In this document: positions 25,943 to 35,579 of the stretch, piece by piece
How positions within the stretch are numbered: the stretch's first letter is position 1
Layout of the letters: every line of letters begins with the position of its first letter
Source: Streptomyces sp. NBC_00247
GTDB taxonomy: Bacteria; Actinomycetota; Actinomycetes; Streptomycetales; Streptomycetaceae
NCBI RefSeq assembly: GCF_036188265.1
Contig: NZ_CP108093.1
Coordinates: forward strand, 372,001 to 436,000
Direction: 5' to 3'
Length of the DNA stretch: 64,000 nucleotides
Program-made: the position numbers and the translations under genes
Notes under the pieces: model-generated
What the model was told of the DNA's origin: nothing
Seen by the model: only the letters and a program-made list of their open reading frames with translations
The model's database searches: none

Positions 25943-27246
25943 TTGAGCTTCACCTCCGCACCGCGGAAGGCCGGACCGATGAGCACGCTGCTCCAGTCGG
26001 GCAGGTCCTGCGGCTGGACTTTCAGTGTGGGAGCGACGAGTTCGTTGACGAGCGCGCTCTCTTCGGGAGAGTTGGCGATGCCGAGGGTGCGTTCGCCGGC
26101 TGCCGCGTCCGTGGTGCCTTCGGCGGTGACGTCGCCGGTGGCGGCCGGTTCGCTGTCGTCGGCGGCCACCCGGGACTCGGCGGTGGGTGCGGTGGCGCCC
26201 AGGTAGGGCACGGTGTAGCAGTGCGGGCCGCCGGTGGCCGTGTAGCTCGGGGTGTCCCGGCCCGCGACGTACTTGCCCTTCGACGGGACGGTCTTGAGGG
26301 TGACGTGCAGGCCCGGCTGGTCGGTGCCCTTGCCGAGCGCCTTGTCCATGGCGGGCACCATGCCGGCCATGGTGCGCAGGGTGCAGGGGTACTCGTCGGC
26401 GTACTTGGCGAGGACTTCCAGGGTGGGGCGGCCGGAGGCGGAGAGCCGGATGAGGTTGTCCTTGTTCTTCCGCAGGAAGGCCGTGACGTCCTGGGCAGCG
26501 CCGGTCGCCGTCCCGTACAGGCCGGCCAGTTCGGCCTGCTGGTCGGCGATGGTGCCGCTGGTGGTGGTGAAGTCGGTGAGCGCGTCGACGATGTCCGGCG
26601 CCGCGTCCGCGTAGACCGAGCTGACCTTCACCAGTTCCTGGATGTCCCGGTTGAGCGTGGGGAGTTGGGGATTGAGCTTCTTGAGGTGGGCGTCCAGGGT
26701 GACGAGGGTGTCGCCGAGCTTCTCGCCGCGTCCTTCGAGCGCCTGGGAGACGGCGGTGAGGGTGGCGGAGAGCTTCTCCGGCTTCACCGCGGTGAGCAGC
26801 GGCAGGACGTTGTCGAGTACCTGCTCCAGCTCGATGGCGTTGCTGGAGCGGTCCTGCGGGATGACCGCTCCGGCGCGCAGCGCCTCGCCCGAGGGCACCT
26901 GCGGCGGTACGAGGGCGACGAACCGCTCCCCGAAGAGGGTGGTCGGCAGCATCTGGGCGGTGACGTCGGCGGGGACCTGGCGGAGCTTGTCCGGGTCGAT
27001 GGCGAGGGTGAGCCGCGCCCCGTCGCCGTCCGCCGTGATGGAGCGGACCTGGCCGACGACGACGCCGCGCAGCTTCACGTCGGCGTTGTCGTGCATCTCG
27101 TTGCCGACCGAGCCGGTGCGTACGGTCACGGTGGCGTCGTCCTGGAAGTCCTTCTGGTACACCGAGACCGAGACCCACACCAGCACGGCGGGGACCAGCA
27201 GGAAGGTGACCCCGGCGGCTCTGCGGCGTACCGTCTGCGCGTTCAT
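25939..27246 (-). CDS. mceA: Mce family protein, first of the operon (MceA-like)
   Basis: 435 residues, ATG 27246 sharing one base with the stop of the permease gene upstream (TGATG). The anchor is GVTFLLVPAVLVWVSVSVY; the MCE domain has NADVKLRGVVVGQVRSI and TTLFGERFVALVPP. The helical region follows, then an Ala/Thr/Glu-rich segment and a conserved-looking C-terminus. As the first Mce subunit it would contact the permeases. Substrate is not shown by sequence; Mce systems in actinobacteria import sterols, fatty acids or other lipids. Confidence 0.9.
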   Translation of the reverse strand: MNAQTVRRRAAGVTFLLVPAVLVWVSVSVYQKDFQDDATVTVRTGSVGNEMHDNADVKLRGVVVGQVRSITADGDGARLTLAIDPDKLRQVPADVTAQMLPTTLFGERFVALVPPQVPSGEALRAGAVIPQDRSSNAIELEQVLDNVLPLLTAVKPEKLSATLTAVSQALEGRGEKLGDTLVTLDAHLKKLNPQLPTLNRDIQELVKVSSVYADAAPDIVDALTDFTTTSGTIADQQAELAGLYGTATGAAQDVTAFLRKNKDNLIRLSASGRPTLEVLAKYADEYPCTLRTMAGMVPAMDKALGKGTDQPGLHVTLKTVPSKGKYVAGRDTPSYTATGGPHCYTVPYLGATAPTAESRVAADDSEPAATGDVTAEGTTDAAAGERTLGIANSPEESALVNELVAPTLKVQPQDLPDWSSVLIGPAFRGAEVKLK

Positions 27247-28049
27247 CAGCCGGCCACCTTCACGGTCGTCGTGGCGCCCCAGATGGCGAGCGAGAGGAAG
27301 AAGTCGGTGACGCTGATCAGCACGATCGCGTTGCGCACCGAGCGGCCCACCGCGATGCCGACCCCGGCGGGGCCACCCTCGGCGCGGAAGCCGTAGTAGC
27401 AGTGGGCGAGGATCACCAGCACGCTGAAGATCAGCACCTTGAGGACGGAGAGCAGTACGTCGTCCGGGGAGAGGAAGAGGTTGAAGTAGTGGTCGTAGGT
27501 GCCCTCGGACTGGCCGTTGAAGAGGACGGTGATGTACCGGGAGGCGACGTACGAGGAGAGCAGCCCGATCGCGTAGAGCGGGATGATGGCGACGACGCCC
27601 GCGATGATCCGGGTGGTGACGAGGTAGGGCATCGAGCGGACGCCCATCGCCTCCAGCGCGTCGACCTCCTCGTTGATCCGCATCGCGCCGAGCTGGGCGG
27701 TGAAGCCGGCTCCGACGGTCGCGGAGAGCGCGAGTCCGGCCACCAGGGGCGCGATCTCACGGGTGTTGAAGTAGGCGGAGATGAAGCCGGTGAAGGCGGA
27801 GGTGCCGATCTGGTTGAGGGCGGCGTACCCCTGGAGGCCGACGACGGTCCCGGTGAAGAGCGTCATCGCGATCATCACGCCGATGGTGCCGCCGATGACC
27901 CCGAGTCCGCCGCTGCCGAAGGCGACCTCGGCGAGGAGGCGCTGCACCTCCTTGGTGTACCGGCGCAGGGTGCGCGGTATCCAGATCAGTGCCCTTACGT
28001 AGAAGTTGAGTTGGTCGCCGGAGCGGTCGAGCCAGCTGAGCATGGACAT
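27246..28049 (-). CDS. yrbEB: YrbE-type permease of the Mce transporter, second copy
   Basis: 267 residues, ATG 28049, MlaE/YrbE family. An N-terminal amphipathic helix is followed by several membrane segments (GVIGGTIGVMIAMTLFTGTVVG, IIAGVVAIIPLYAIGLLSSY, VLKVLIFSVLVILAHCYYGF, IVLISVTDFFLSLAIWG). The family coupling loop NEEVDALEAMGVRSM is present; it contacts the ATPase. Two YrbE proteins form the membrane channel under the Mce ring. It begins three bases after the first permease gene. Confidence 0.92.
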   Translation of the reverse strand: MSMLSWLDRSGDQLNFYVRALIWIPRTLRRYTKEVQRLLAEVAFGSGGLGVIGGTIGVMIAMTLFTGTVVGLQGYAALNQIGTSAFTGFISAYFNTREIAPLVAGLALSATVGAGFTAQLGAMRINEEVDALEAMGVRSMPYLVTTRIIAGVVAIIPLYAIGLLSSYVASRYITVLFNGQSEGTYDHYFNLFLSPDDVLLSVLKVLIFSVLVILAHCYYGFRAEGGPAGVGIAVGRSVRNAIVLISVTDFFLSLAIWGATTTVKVAG

Positions 28050-28052
28050 CGG

Positions 28053-28907
28053 TCAGCCCCCCTTCGCGGGGACGATCTGGAGGTAGACCGCCGTGAGGAC
28101 CATGTTCACGAAGAACAGCAGCATGAAGGTGATGACGACGGACTGGTTCACCGCGTCGCCGACGCCTTTGGGGCCACCGCGCGGGTTGAGACCGCGGTAG
28201 GCGGCGACGATGCCCGCGAGGAAGCCGAAGATGAGGGCCTTGAACTCGCTGATCCACAGGTCGGGGAGCTGGGCGAGCGCGGAGAAGCTGGCGAGGTAGG
28301 CGCCGGGGGTGCCGTCCTGCATGATCACGTTGAAGAAGTAGCCGCCGAGGGTGCCGACGACCGAGACCAGGCCGTTGAGCAGCAGGGCGACGAACATGGT
28401 GGCGAGCACCCGCGGGACGACGAGGCGCTGTACGGGCGAGACGCCCATGACCTCCATCGCGTCGAGCTCCTCGCGGATCTTGCGGGAGCCGAGGTCGGCG
28501 CAGATCGCGGAGCCGCCTGCGCCCGCGATGAGCAGCGCGACGATGAGCGGGCTGGCCTGCTGGATGACGGCGAGGACGCTGGCGCCGCCGGTGAAGGACT
28601 GGGCGCCCAACTGCTCGGTGAGCGAGCCGACCTGGAGGGCGATGACCGCGCCGAACGGGATGGAGACGAGCGCGGCGGGCAGGATGGTGACGCTGGCGAT
28701 GAACCAGAACTGCTCGATGAACTCCCGCGCTTGGAAGGGGCGTCGGAAGACGGCCCGGGTCACGGCGATCCCGAGGGCGAAGAGCTTCCCGGTCTCCCGC
28801 AACGGTGCGAGCAGCCGCGAGGGCTGCCTCTGTACGGGCTGCGGGGAAGGTGCGGGTGGCGGCTTCTGCGGCGGCTCGGCCGGCCGCACCGGTGTCTCGG
28901 CGGTCAC
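28053..28907 (-). CDS. yrbEA: YrbE-type permease of the Mce transporter, first copy
   Basis: 284 residues, GTG 28907 overlapping the ATPase gene by four bases. A Pro/Gln-rich N-terminus (about 1-30) precedes the MlaE/YrbE core; the coupling-loop motif is REELDAMEVMGVSPVQRLV. Membrane segments include ATMFVALLLNGLVSVVGTLGGYFF and a C-terminal LFFVNMVLTAVYLQ. It pairs with the following permease to form the channel. Confidence 0.92.
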   Translation of the reverse strand: MTAETPVRPAEPPQKPPPAPSPQPVQRQPSRLLAPLRETGKLFALGIAVTRAVFRRPFQAREFIEQFWFIASVTILPAALVSIPFGAVIALQVGSLTEQLGAQSFTGGASVLAVIQQASPLIVALLIAGAGGSAICADLGSRKIREELDAMEVMGVSPVQRLVVPRVLATMFVALLLNGLVSVVGTLGGYFFNVIMQDGTPGAYLASFSALAQLPDLWISEFKALIFGFLAGIVAAYRGLNPRGGPKGVGDAVNQSVVITFMLLFFVNMVLTAVYLQIVPAKGG

Positions 28908-29899
28908 GGGCGGGCACCGCCGGTGGCCGTGGTCTCGCTGCGCAGGATGGCGTGCTGGGCGGCGACCGGCAGCTGGTGCATCATCGCGGCGACCCGCTCA
29001 CGGCGGCGCAGAGCGCCCTGCCGTACGGGCATCCCGGGCGAGGGTTCCAGCTGCGGGACGACGCCGCGGGGCCCCTGGCCGGCGTGGCCGCCCGGGCCGT
29101 AGCCGTCGGAGGCCTCGGCGGCGAGCAGGGCGGCGTCCTTCTCCTCGGACATGCCGATGGGACCCTCGCGGCGGCCCGAGAGGAACTGCGAGACCACCGG
29201 CAGATCGCTGGTGAGCAGCACCTCGCGCGGACCGAAGGTGACGAGGTTGCGGGAGAAGAGCATCCCCATGTTGTCGGGGACGGTGGCCGCGATGTCGAGG
29301 TTGTGGGTGACGATCAGCATCGTCGCGTCGATCTGCGCGTTGAGGTCGATCAGGAGCTGCGAGAGGTAGGCGGTGCGCACCGGGTCGAGGCCGGAGTCCG
29401 GCTCGTCGCAGAGGATGATCTGCGGGTCCAGGACCAGGGCGCGCGCGAGGCCGGCCCGCTTGCGCATGCCGCCCGAGATCTCCCCGGGCAGCTTCCCCTC
29501 CGCCCCGAGGAGTCCGACGATGTCGATGCGCTCCATGACGATGCGACGGATCTCGGACTCCGACTTGCGCGTGTGCTCGCGCAGCGGGAAGGCGATGTTG
29601 TCGAAGAGGGACATCGAGCCGAAAAGGGCGCCGTCCTGGAACATGAGCCCGAAGAGTTTCCGGGTCTCGTAGATGTCCCGCTCGGGGCTGTTCACCATGT
29701 CGACACCGTTGATGAGGACGCGTCCCCGTTCGGGCTTGAGGAGCCCGATGATGGATTTCAGGAACACGGTCTTCCCGGTGCCGGACGGCCCGAGCATGAC
29801 GCTGACCTCACCGGCGGGAAGCGTGAGTGACACATCCTGCCAGATGTTCTGTCTGCCGAAAGACTTGGTAAGGCCTTCGACGACGACTTCGATTCCCAT
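28904..29899 (-). CDS. mceG: Mce transporter ATPase (MceG/Mkl-like)
   Basis: 331 residues, ATG 29899 preceded by AGGAGGTGGG. An ABC ATPase with Walker A GPSGTGKT (37-44), the Q-loop GLMFQDGALFG, the signature ISGGMRKR, Walker B ILCDEP and the switch His in LIVTHN. A C-terminal extension of about 80 residues (after GREGPIGM) is typical of Mkl/MceG and is not part of the nucleotide-binding fold. Being the first gene of the operon links energy supply directly to the permeases; in mycobacteria the ATPase is usually encoded elsewhere. Confidence 0.93.
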   Translation of the reverse strand: MGIEVVVEGLTKSFGRQNIWQDVSLTLPAGEVSVMLGPSGTGKTVFLKSIIGLLKPERGRVLINGVDMVNSPERDIYETRKLFGLMFQDGALFGSMSLFDNIAFPLREHTRKSESEIRRIVMERIDIVGLLGAEGKLPGEISGGMRKRAGLARALVLDPQIILCDEPDSGLDPVRTAYLSQLLIDLNAQIDATMLIVTHNLDIAATVPDNMGMLFSRNLVTFGPREVLLTSDLPVVSQFLSGRREGPIGMSEEKDAALLAAEASDGYGPGGHAGQGPRGVVPQLEPSPGMPVRQGALRRRERVAAMMHQLPVAAQHAILRSETTATGGARP

Positions 29900-30015
29900 C
29901 CCACCTCCTGCATGCACTCACGAAGTGACAGAAATGCGCCGACGGGCGCACGTTAAGTTCACGGACGCCACCAGGACAAGCCCTCGAACAGTCAAGAGGC
30001 CAAAGATCGGCACAC

Positions 30016-30032
30016 TTGTCATCGAGTGACAA
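30016..30032. promoter_or_regulatory. Inverted repeat upstream of the mce operon
   Basis: TTGTCA, five-base spacer TCGAG, TGACAA: a perfect six-base dyad about 117 bp upstream of the ATPase start. A further GTGACA half-site lies at 29925-29930. It is a candidate operator for the mce operon; no regulator is assigned. Confidence 0.4.
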
Positions 30033-30269
30033 AACCCGGTGGCAATCTTGTTCCTTGCTGCGTACTCACCACGGACGGCGCAGGCGGGGGACGCCCGCCC
30101 CGTGAAGCCGGGGTCGAGGTGCCCCCGAGGGGCGAGAGTCCGGGCCGCAGGGGGGTGGCGGGACGGCGGGCTCCCGGGAGGGACGACCGGTGCGGCGGGC
30201 CGCTCCGGGTTCCGATCCCGCACGTGACGGCGGAGACCCGCACACTTTGCCGGGTGCTCACGGGGCGAG

Positions 30270-30285
30270 GCTACGGGCGGGTAAC
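30270..30285 (-). promoter_or_regulatory. Shared quasi-palindrome, copy upstream of the mce operon
   Basis: On the minus strand this reads GTTACCCGCCCGTAGC, and the identical 16-mer lies upstream of the secreted-protein gene that starts at 34766. A second shared block, TGCTCACTTCTCG, lies further upstream on the same strand (30348-30360). The arms GTTAC and GTAGC differ from a perfect dyad at one base. It is about 370 bp from the ATPase start codon. Confidence 0.5.
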
Positions 30286-30618
30286 CTGGCAGGCAATACG
30301 CGTCGTCCAAGTTTTCCCGGCCAAACCTACGGCCCCGTATTTCTGCGCGAGAAGTGAGCAGTCCGGCCGTCGGAACTGTTCCCGGGTGACAATTTTCCCG
30401 TCGCCCGGCCCGCCCTCCGGCCACATCCCCGCACGTCACGCCCGCCCCGTACGGTATGCGCCGGCCAGGCGACCCGCACAAACGGAAACCTGGGCTCCGC
30501 ATTTCGCGGGACGAGCTCTCCGCTCACCATCTGACAAGAATGGCCGGATAGGCACTCACCCAGGCACGAGAACAAGGCCGCCTTCGATGAATGTCAAACG
30601 CCGCCATTGTGCACCGGT

Positions 30619-30634
30619 GTGACCCGCCAGTAAC
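30619..30634 (+). promoter_or_regulatory. Shared quasi-palindrome, copy upstream of a secreted-protein gene
   Basis: GTGACCCGCCAGTAAC on the plus strand matches 13 of 16 bases of the motif at 30270-30285 and points towards the gene starting at 30842. A related block, CGCTCACCATCTG, lies upstream near 30522-30534, the same order as at the other two sites. Confidence 0.4.
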
Positions 30635-30841
30635 GTCACGGCTCGGTGATAAGAGCGGAGCCACTCGGGAGCAGATCCCATCGATTCAGCGCTCATTTCA
30701 CCGTAGCGATTCTCGTCGCCGCCGGAGCCGCTTCCCTCGGCGGACGCACCGCCCGTTCTCGGCGCCCGATTCACCGGGCGCTTTCCGAGCAACTCCGCGC
30801 ATGCCGCCGCCCGTACGGCGGCTGCCGTCAAAGGGGATGAC

Positions 30842-31774
30842 ATGAGAGCCACTTCGAACCGGACGCGCATGGGACTGCTGGCCGGCCTCACCGCCCTCGG
30901 CGCCTTCGCGTCCATGGGATCCGCCACGGCCGCCACGACCCTCAACGGCAACTGGGCGTCCTTCACCCGGTGCCCGGTGGACTCGGCGGCCATGCTGGCC
31001 GCCGACGGCGCCACCGACACCGCGGTCTGCGTCTCCTCGCATTCCGCGAGCGGCTCCATCAAGCTCGGCAACACCGTGGTCCCGTTCGGCGCGAGCGACC
31101 TCCAGCTCGGCGTGGTGACCCACCCCAACAACACCTCGACGGCGGTCTCTCCGGCAGGCGGCGCGCTGGTCGCGGCACCGGCGGACATCCCCGGAGGTCT
31201 CCTCGGGCTGATGTGCCCGAGCGACATCTTCGTGATCACCGGCATCTGCAACAGCCTCGCCGACGTCAACCTCAACCGGGTGACGGCCACCATCGAGTCC
31301 GTCAACAACCCTTCGGACTTCAAGCTCCTGGCCGGCCTCGGCACCACCACGCCGATCATCACCCTGCCGGTCCGCATCCACCTGACGAACCCGCTGCTGG
31401 GCGACAACTGCTACATCGGCAGCTCGTCCGCCCCGATCCTGCTGCGCCCGAAGAACTCGACCCTGCCCACGGTCGGCTCCTTCCAGTTCAACGGGGACGG
31501 CTCCGACAACCCCGAGGGCGTGCTCGGCCGCATCAGCCTCGCGGGCGCCACGCAGTCGGACACCACCTTCGCCGCTCCCGGCGCCAACGGCTGCGGTCTC
31601 GGACTGCTCAACTGGGCGGTCAACCTCAAGACGGGCCTGCCCGCCGCCTCAGGCACCAACAGCGTGACGCTGAACAACGCGCAGACCAACGTCGTCACCA
31701 TCAACGACCCGGGCGCCGCCGCCCCGAACGCCGGCAAGGACCTCGCCCGGTACTGGCACTCGGCCGTGAAGTAG
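30842..31774 (+). CDS. Secreted protein of unknown function beside the mce operon
   Basis: 310 residues with a classic signal peptide (RMGLLAGLTALGAFASMGSATA, cleavage about residue 31). The mature part is rich in Ser, Thr, Asn and Gly and lacks charged clusters, suggesting a beta-rich extracellular protein. Cysteines occur in pairs (CPVD, CVSS, CPSD, CNSL, CYIG, CGLG), fitting disulfides. The ATG at 30842 follows AAAGGGGATGAC. No catalytic motif was seen. It diverges from the mce operon and shares an upstream motif with it, so a role as an external partner for lipid uptake is possible but not shown. Confidence 0.75.
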   Translation: MRATSNRTRMGLLAGLTALGAFASMGSATAATTLNGNWASFTRCPVDSAAMLAADGATDTAVCVSSHSASGSIKLGNTVVPFGASDLQLGVVTHPNNTSTAVSPAGGALVAAPADIPGGLLGLMCPSDIFVITGICNSLADVNLNRVTATIESVNNPSDFKLLAGLGTTTPIITLPVRIHLTNPLLGDNCYIGSSSAPILLRPKNSTLPTVGSFQFNGDGSDNPEGVLGRISLAGATQSDTTFAAPGANGCGLGLLNWAVNLKTGLPAASGTNSVTLNNAQTNVVTINDPGAAAPNAGKDLARYWHSAVK

Positions 31775-31780
31775 AGCCTT

Positions 31781-31818
31781 CCGTCGGGATCGGGCTGGGC
31801 TCAGCCCGATCCCGACGG
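31781..31818 (+). terminator. Rho-independent-like terminator hairpin
   Basis: A perfect 17-bp stem (CCGTCGGGATCGGGCTG and its complement) with a four-base loop begins six bases after the stop codon of the 30842 gene. There is no U-tract, as is usual in streptomycetes. Confidence 0.8.
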
Positions 31819-31839
31819 CCCTGACTCTCCCCGCACGGC

Positions 31840-31890
31840 CGTACGACAGTGGGGCCACCCTCGGTTCGAGGGTGGCCCCACTGCCGTACG
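31840..31890. terminator. Second, bidirectional-type hairpin between convergent genes
   Basis: A 17-bp perfect stem (left 31847-31863, right 31867-31883, loop GTT), extended by a further six base pairs (CGTACG) after one mismatch. It lies ten bases beyond the stop of the minus-strand gene at 31901 and probably terminates that operon. Confidence 0.8.
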
Positions 31891-31900
31891 CTGCCTTCCG

Positions 31901-32497
31901 CTACGAGACCTGGATGGTCTGGTGCGGGGTGACGGCGTAGTCGGCGTCGAGGTCGGTCGGATCGCCCGCCTGGAGCAGGCCCAGGCAGTTGGCGGCGCTC
32001 ACCGTCATGGTGGAGCCGTCGACGACCAGGTATCCGGTGCCGTTCTCGTAGTGGCCGGTCAGGCTGCCCCCCAAATTCGCCGTGCAGCCGGTCCCCGTCA
32101 TACGGAAGGCCAGCCCGCTCACCGAGACGCCGACCCAGGTGGGCCGGCCCGCCACCGCCCCGGTCGCGGTGAGCGGCCGGGCGCCCGACGTCAGGGTGAT
32201 GCTGTAGGCGATGCCGGCGAGCGTGCAGCCGCTGAACGCCACGGAGCTCACCGTTCCGACCACGCTTCCGACGGGCGCCGGTACGAAGGATCCGGCCACG
32301 TCGGTCGCGGAGCAGTAGAACGACATCGCGGGCCAGGCCCAGGTCGCGGGTGCGCCGTGTCCCGAGAAAGCGCCTCCCGGAGTCACCACGTAGGAGGCGG
32401 AAGCCGTCGCCGACGCGGAAGTCGCCGTCAACGCCATCGCCGCGGACAGCGCGGCCACGAGCATGCCTGTGCTTCTCCTGCTTCTTCTCATCTCCAT
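31901..32497 (-). CDS. Small secreted protein, paralogue of the 34191-34766 product
   Basis: 198 residues with a signal peptide (to about residue 34, SASATASA). The mature domain starts YVVTPGGAFSG and carries conserved cysteines in FYC, FSGC, GTGC and AANC contexts, consistent with two disulfides. The same order (VTPxGA, YC, GC, GCTA, AANCLGL) is seen in the 34191 product, so the two genes are paralogues flanking the DUF6801-like gene. The start is ATG 32497 after GAGGAG. It lies 17 bp downstream of the DUF6801-like gene and is probably cotranscribed with it. Function unknown. Confidence 0.78.
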   Translation of the reverse strand: MEMRRSRRSTGMLVAALSAAMALTATSASATASASYVVTPGGAFSGHGAPATWAWPAMSFYCSATDVAGSFVPAPVGSVVGTVSSVAFSGCTLAGIAYSITLTSGARPLTATGAVAGRPTWVGVSVSGLAFRMTGTGCTANLGGSLTGHYENGTGYLVVDGSTMTVSAANCLGLLQAGDPTDLDADYAVTPHQTIQVS

Positions 32498-32514
32498 GGA
32501 TCTCCTCGACCGGG

Positions 32515-34071
32515 TCAGTCGACAGCGGGGGTAGGGGCGCCGGGCAACGCGGGAAGCCTCGGCGGACAGTTCCAGACCGACGGGTCCGCGTCCGGGACGC
32601 ACATGTTGGCCTGATTCAGCGCGATGGAGTTTCCCGGTCCGGATATCGACGCGGTGAACAACGCGTCCAGGTCCTGACCGCCGCTACCGCACCCGGAGAA
32701 AGCGGGTATGTCCAACGTCCCGTTGAGCGGTCCGCCCTCCAGTACGTTCAGATAGGGGTTCCCGCCGGTGAAGTCCCCGCGGAGCACTACCTTGTAAGGG
32801 CGCACGGTCCGGCAGTCGGGACCCACGTCGAGCGGTACACCGTTCACCGTCACATCGTGCAGCCGCATGGACTGCTTGAAGGAGACCACCGCGAAGTTCA
32901 CGGGATACCCGAAGACCTCCATCACGTTACCGGTCGAGACGGTGAGAGGTCCGGTCTCGAACGAGACCTCGGCAGAGACGGGCTGGAAACCGAACGCGAG
33001 GAACGTCGACTCGGCGTCCGGCAGGTCGAGGGTGGCGAGCGAGTTGAACATGTTGTAACCGCCGCCTTCCATCTGCGGAGTGCGAACCGTGACCCGCTGG
33101 TTGGCAAGGGCGGAGAGCAACGCGGGCTTCTCGGAAGGGTCGTTGATGATCGTGGATCCGTTCAGTTTCTTGATGGTGGCGAGCCCCACCGCGTATCCAC
33201 AGACCCTCTGGCCGGGCAGATTCAGCTGAAAGGGCGGTGCACCCGGGGGGATGACCGGGGCGTCGCTGATGTCCATCTCTCCCTGGGGCACGACATCGGG
33301 GCAGGACGTGTCGACGGGGGGCAACGGCGGCTCCCCCTCTGGGTCGCCCGGGTCCTCCCCGCCGCCCTCCCCCGGGTCGGTCTCCCCACCCGGATCCGGC
33401 GTCTCCGGCGTGCCCGCGTCCGGCACCAGAACCGTCGCCAGCAGGCCCGCTTCCCCTTCGGACCGGTCACAGGTCAGGGTCACCGGATCGGCCGGCGCCT
33501 CCTCGCCCTCGACGGCCGGGGCGCTCAGCCCGAGGGTCAACTGTCCTGCCGTCAGGGTGACGTCCCCGGCCGCGCTGACGGTGACCGAGGGGACCTCGCC
33601 CGTGTGCGCGAGCCGGACCTTCCCGTTCTCGTCGCCGGCCAGCGGCGTGGCGGGCGCGACGAACTGGGCCCACTGCGCCTGGGCCGTCTGGTCGTTCTGC
33701 ACGACGTCCACGTCGAGCGTCGCGGTGCTGACGACCTCGCTGGCTCCCTCCGGCAACAACGGGGCGAGATCGGCAGCCTCGAAGTCGGCCGTCATGCTCA
33801 CGTCCACGGGTGACATCGGCACATCCACCTCGCCGGTGGCCGGAAATGTCCCCCTTACCTCCAACGGCACCTGGACCGTGCCCGACGGCAGATCGCAGTC
33901 GTACGTCACCACGGCACTGGCGTCCACGTCGTCGGCCGCCGACCCCGGACCGCTCAGCAGTCCGGCGAGGGTGGCTACGGCCGCGACGGATGCCAGACGT
34001 ACGGATCTGCGCGAGGCGGTCGCCGATGTCTTCTCGCTCATCCTGGCCCTGTCTTCCGCTGGGATATTCAT
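32515..34071 (-). CDS. Large secreted protein with DUF6801-like N-terminal domain
   Basis: 518 residues. The signal peptide spans about 20-46 (SVAAVATLAGLLSGPGSAA). A first domain (about 50-215) begins VTYDCDLPSGTVQVPLEV and has FPATGEVDVPMSPVDVSM, the pattern I associate with DUF6801. An acidic Pro/Gly linker follows (PDPGGETDPGEGGG and similar). A second domain has paired cysteines (SCPDVV, RVCGYAV, DCRTVRP, SGCGSGG, MCVPD, WNCPP). Modular, disulfide-rich and secreted, it looks like a cell-surface protein. The start is ATG 34071; ATG 34041 is possible. Confidence 0.75.
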   Translation of the reverse strand: MNIPAEDRARMSEKTSATASRRSVRLASVAAVATLAGLLSGPGSAADDVDASAVVTYDCDLPSGTVQVPLEVRGTFPATGEVDVPMSPVDVSMTADFEAADLAPLLPEGASEVVSTATLDVDVVQNDQTAQAQWAQFVAPATPLAGDENGKVRLAHTGEVPSVTVSAAGDVTLTAGQLTLGLSAPAVEGEEAPADPVTLTCDRSEGEAGLLATVLVPDAGTPETPDPGGETDPGEGGGEDPGDPEGEPPLPPVDTSCPDVVPQGEMDISDAPVIPPGAPPFQLNLPGQRVCGYAVGLATIKKLNGSTIINDPSEKPALLSALANQRVTVRTPQMEGGGYNMFNSLATLDLPDAESTFLAFGFQPVSAEVSFETGPLTVSTGNVMEVFGYPVNFAVVSFKQSMRLHDVTVNGVPLDVGPDCRTVRPYKVVLRGDFTGGNPYLNVLEGGPLNGTLDIPAFSGCGSGGQDLDALFTASISGPGNSIALNQANMCVPDADPSVWNCPPRLPALPGAPTPAVD

Positions 34072-34190
34072 GTACTGCCCGTTCCTTCACGCACCGCGTC
34101 CGCCGGACGGCCGCAGAACGCACGATCCGGGCCGACGGTGGCAGGGTCGCTGCTCACCGTCGGCCCGGAGGCTCATGTGCCGTGGGAGTA

Positions 34191-35579
<1,389 letters not shown>

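Larger units (their letters stand above)
29900..30841. other. Long divergent intergenic region between the mce operon and a secreted-protein gene
   Basis: About 940 bp without a credible gene; open frames here are Arg/Pro-rich and lack ribosome binding sites. It holds an inverted repeat at 30016-30032 and two copies of the shared motif at 30270-30285 and 30619-30634, with associated GCTCAC blocks (see those entries). It most likely contains both divergent promoters and long untranslated leaders. Confidence 0.6.

Noticed and set aside
30026..30622. Open frame in the gap upstream of the mce operon
   Set aside because: Arg/Pro-rich, no ribosome binding site, and the region carries regulatory motifs.
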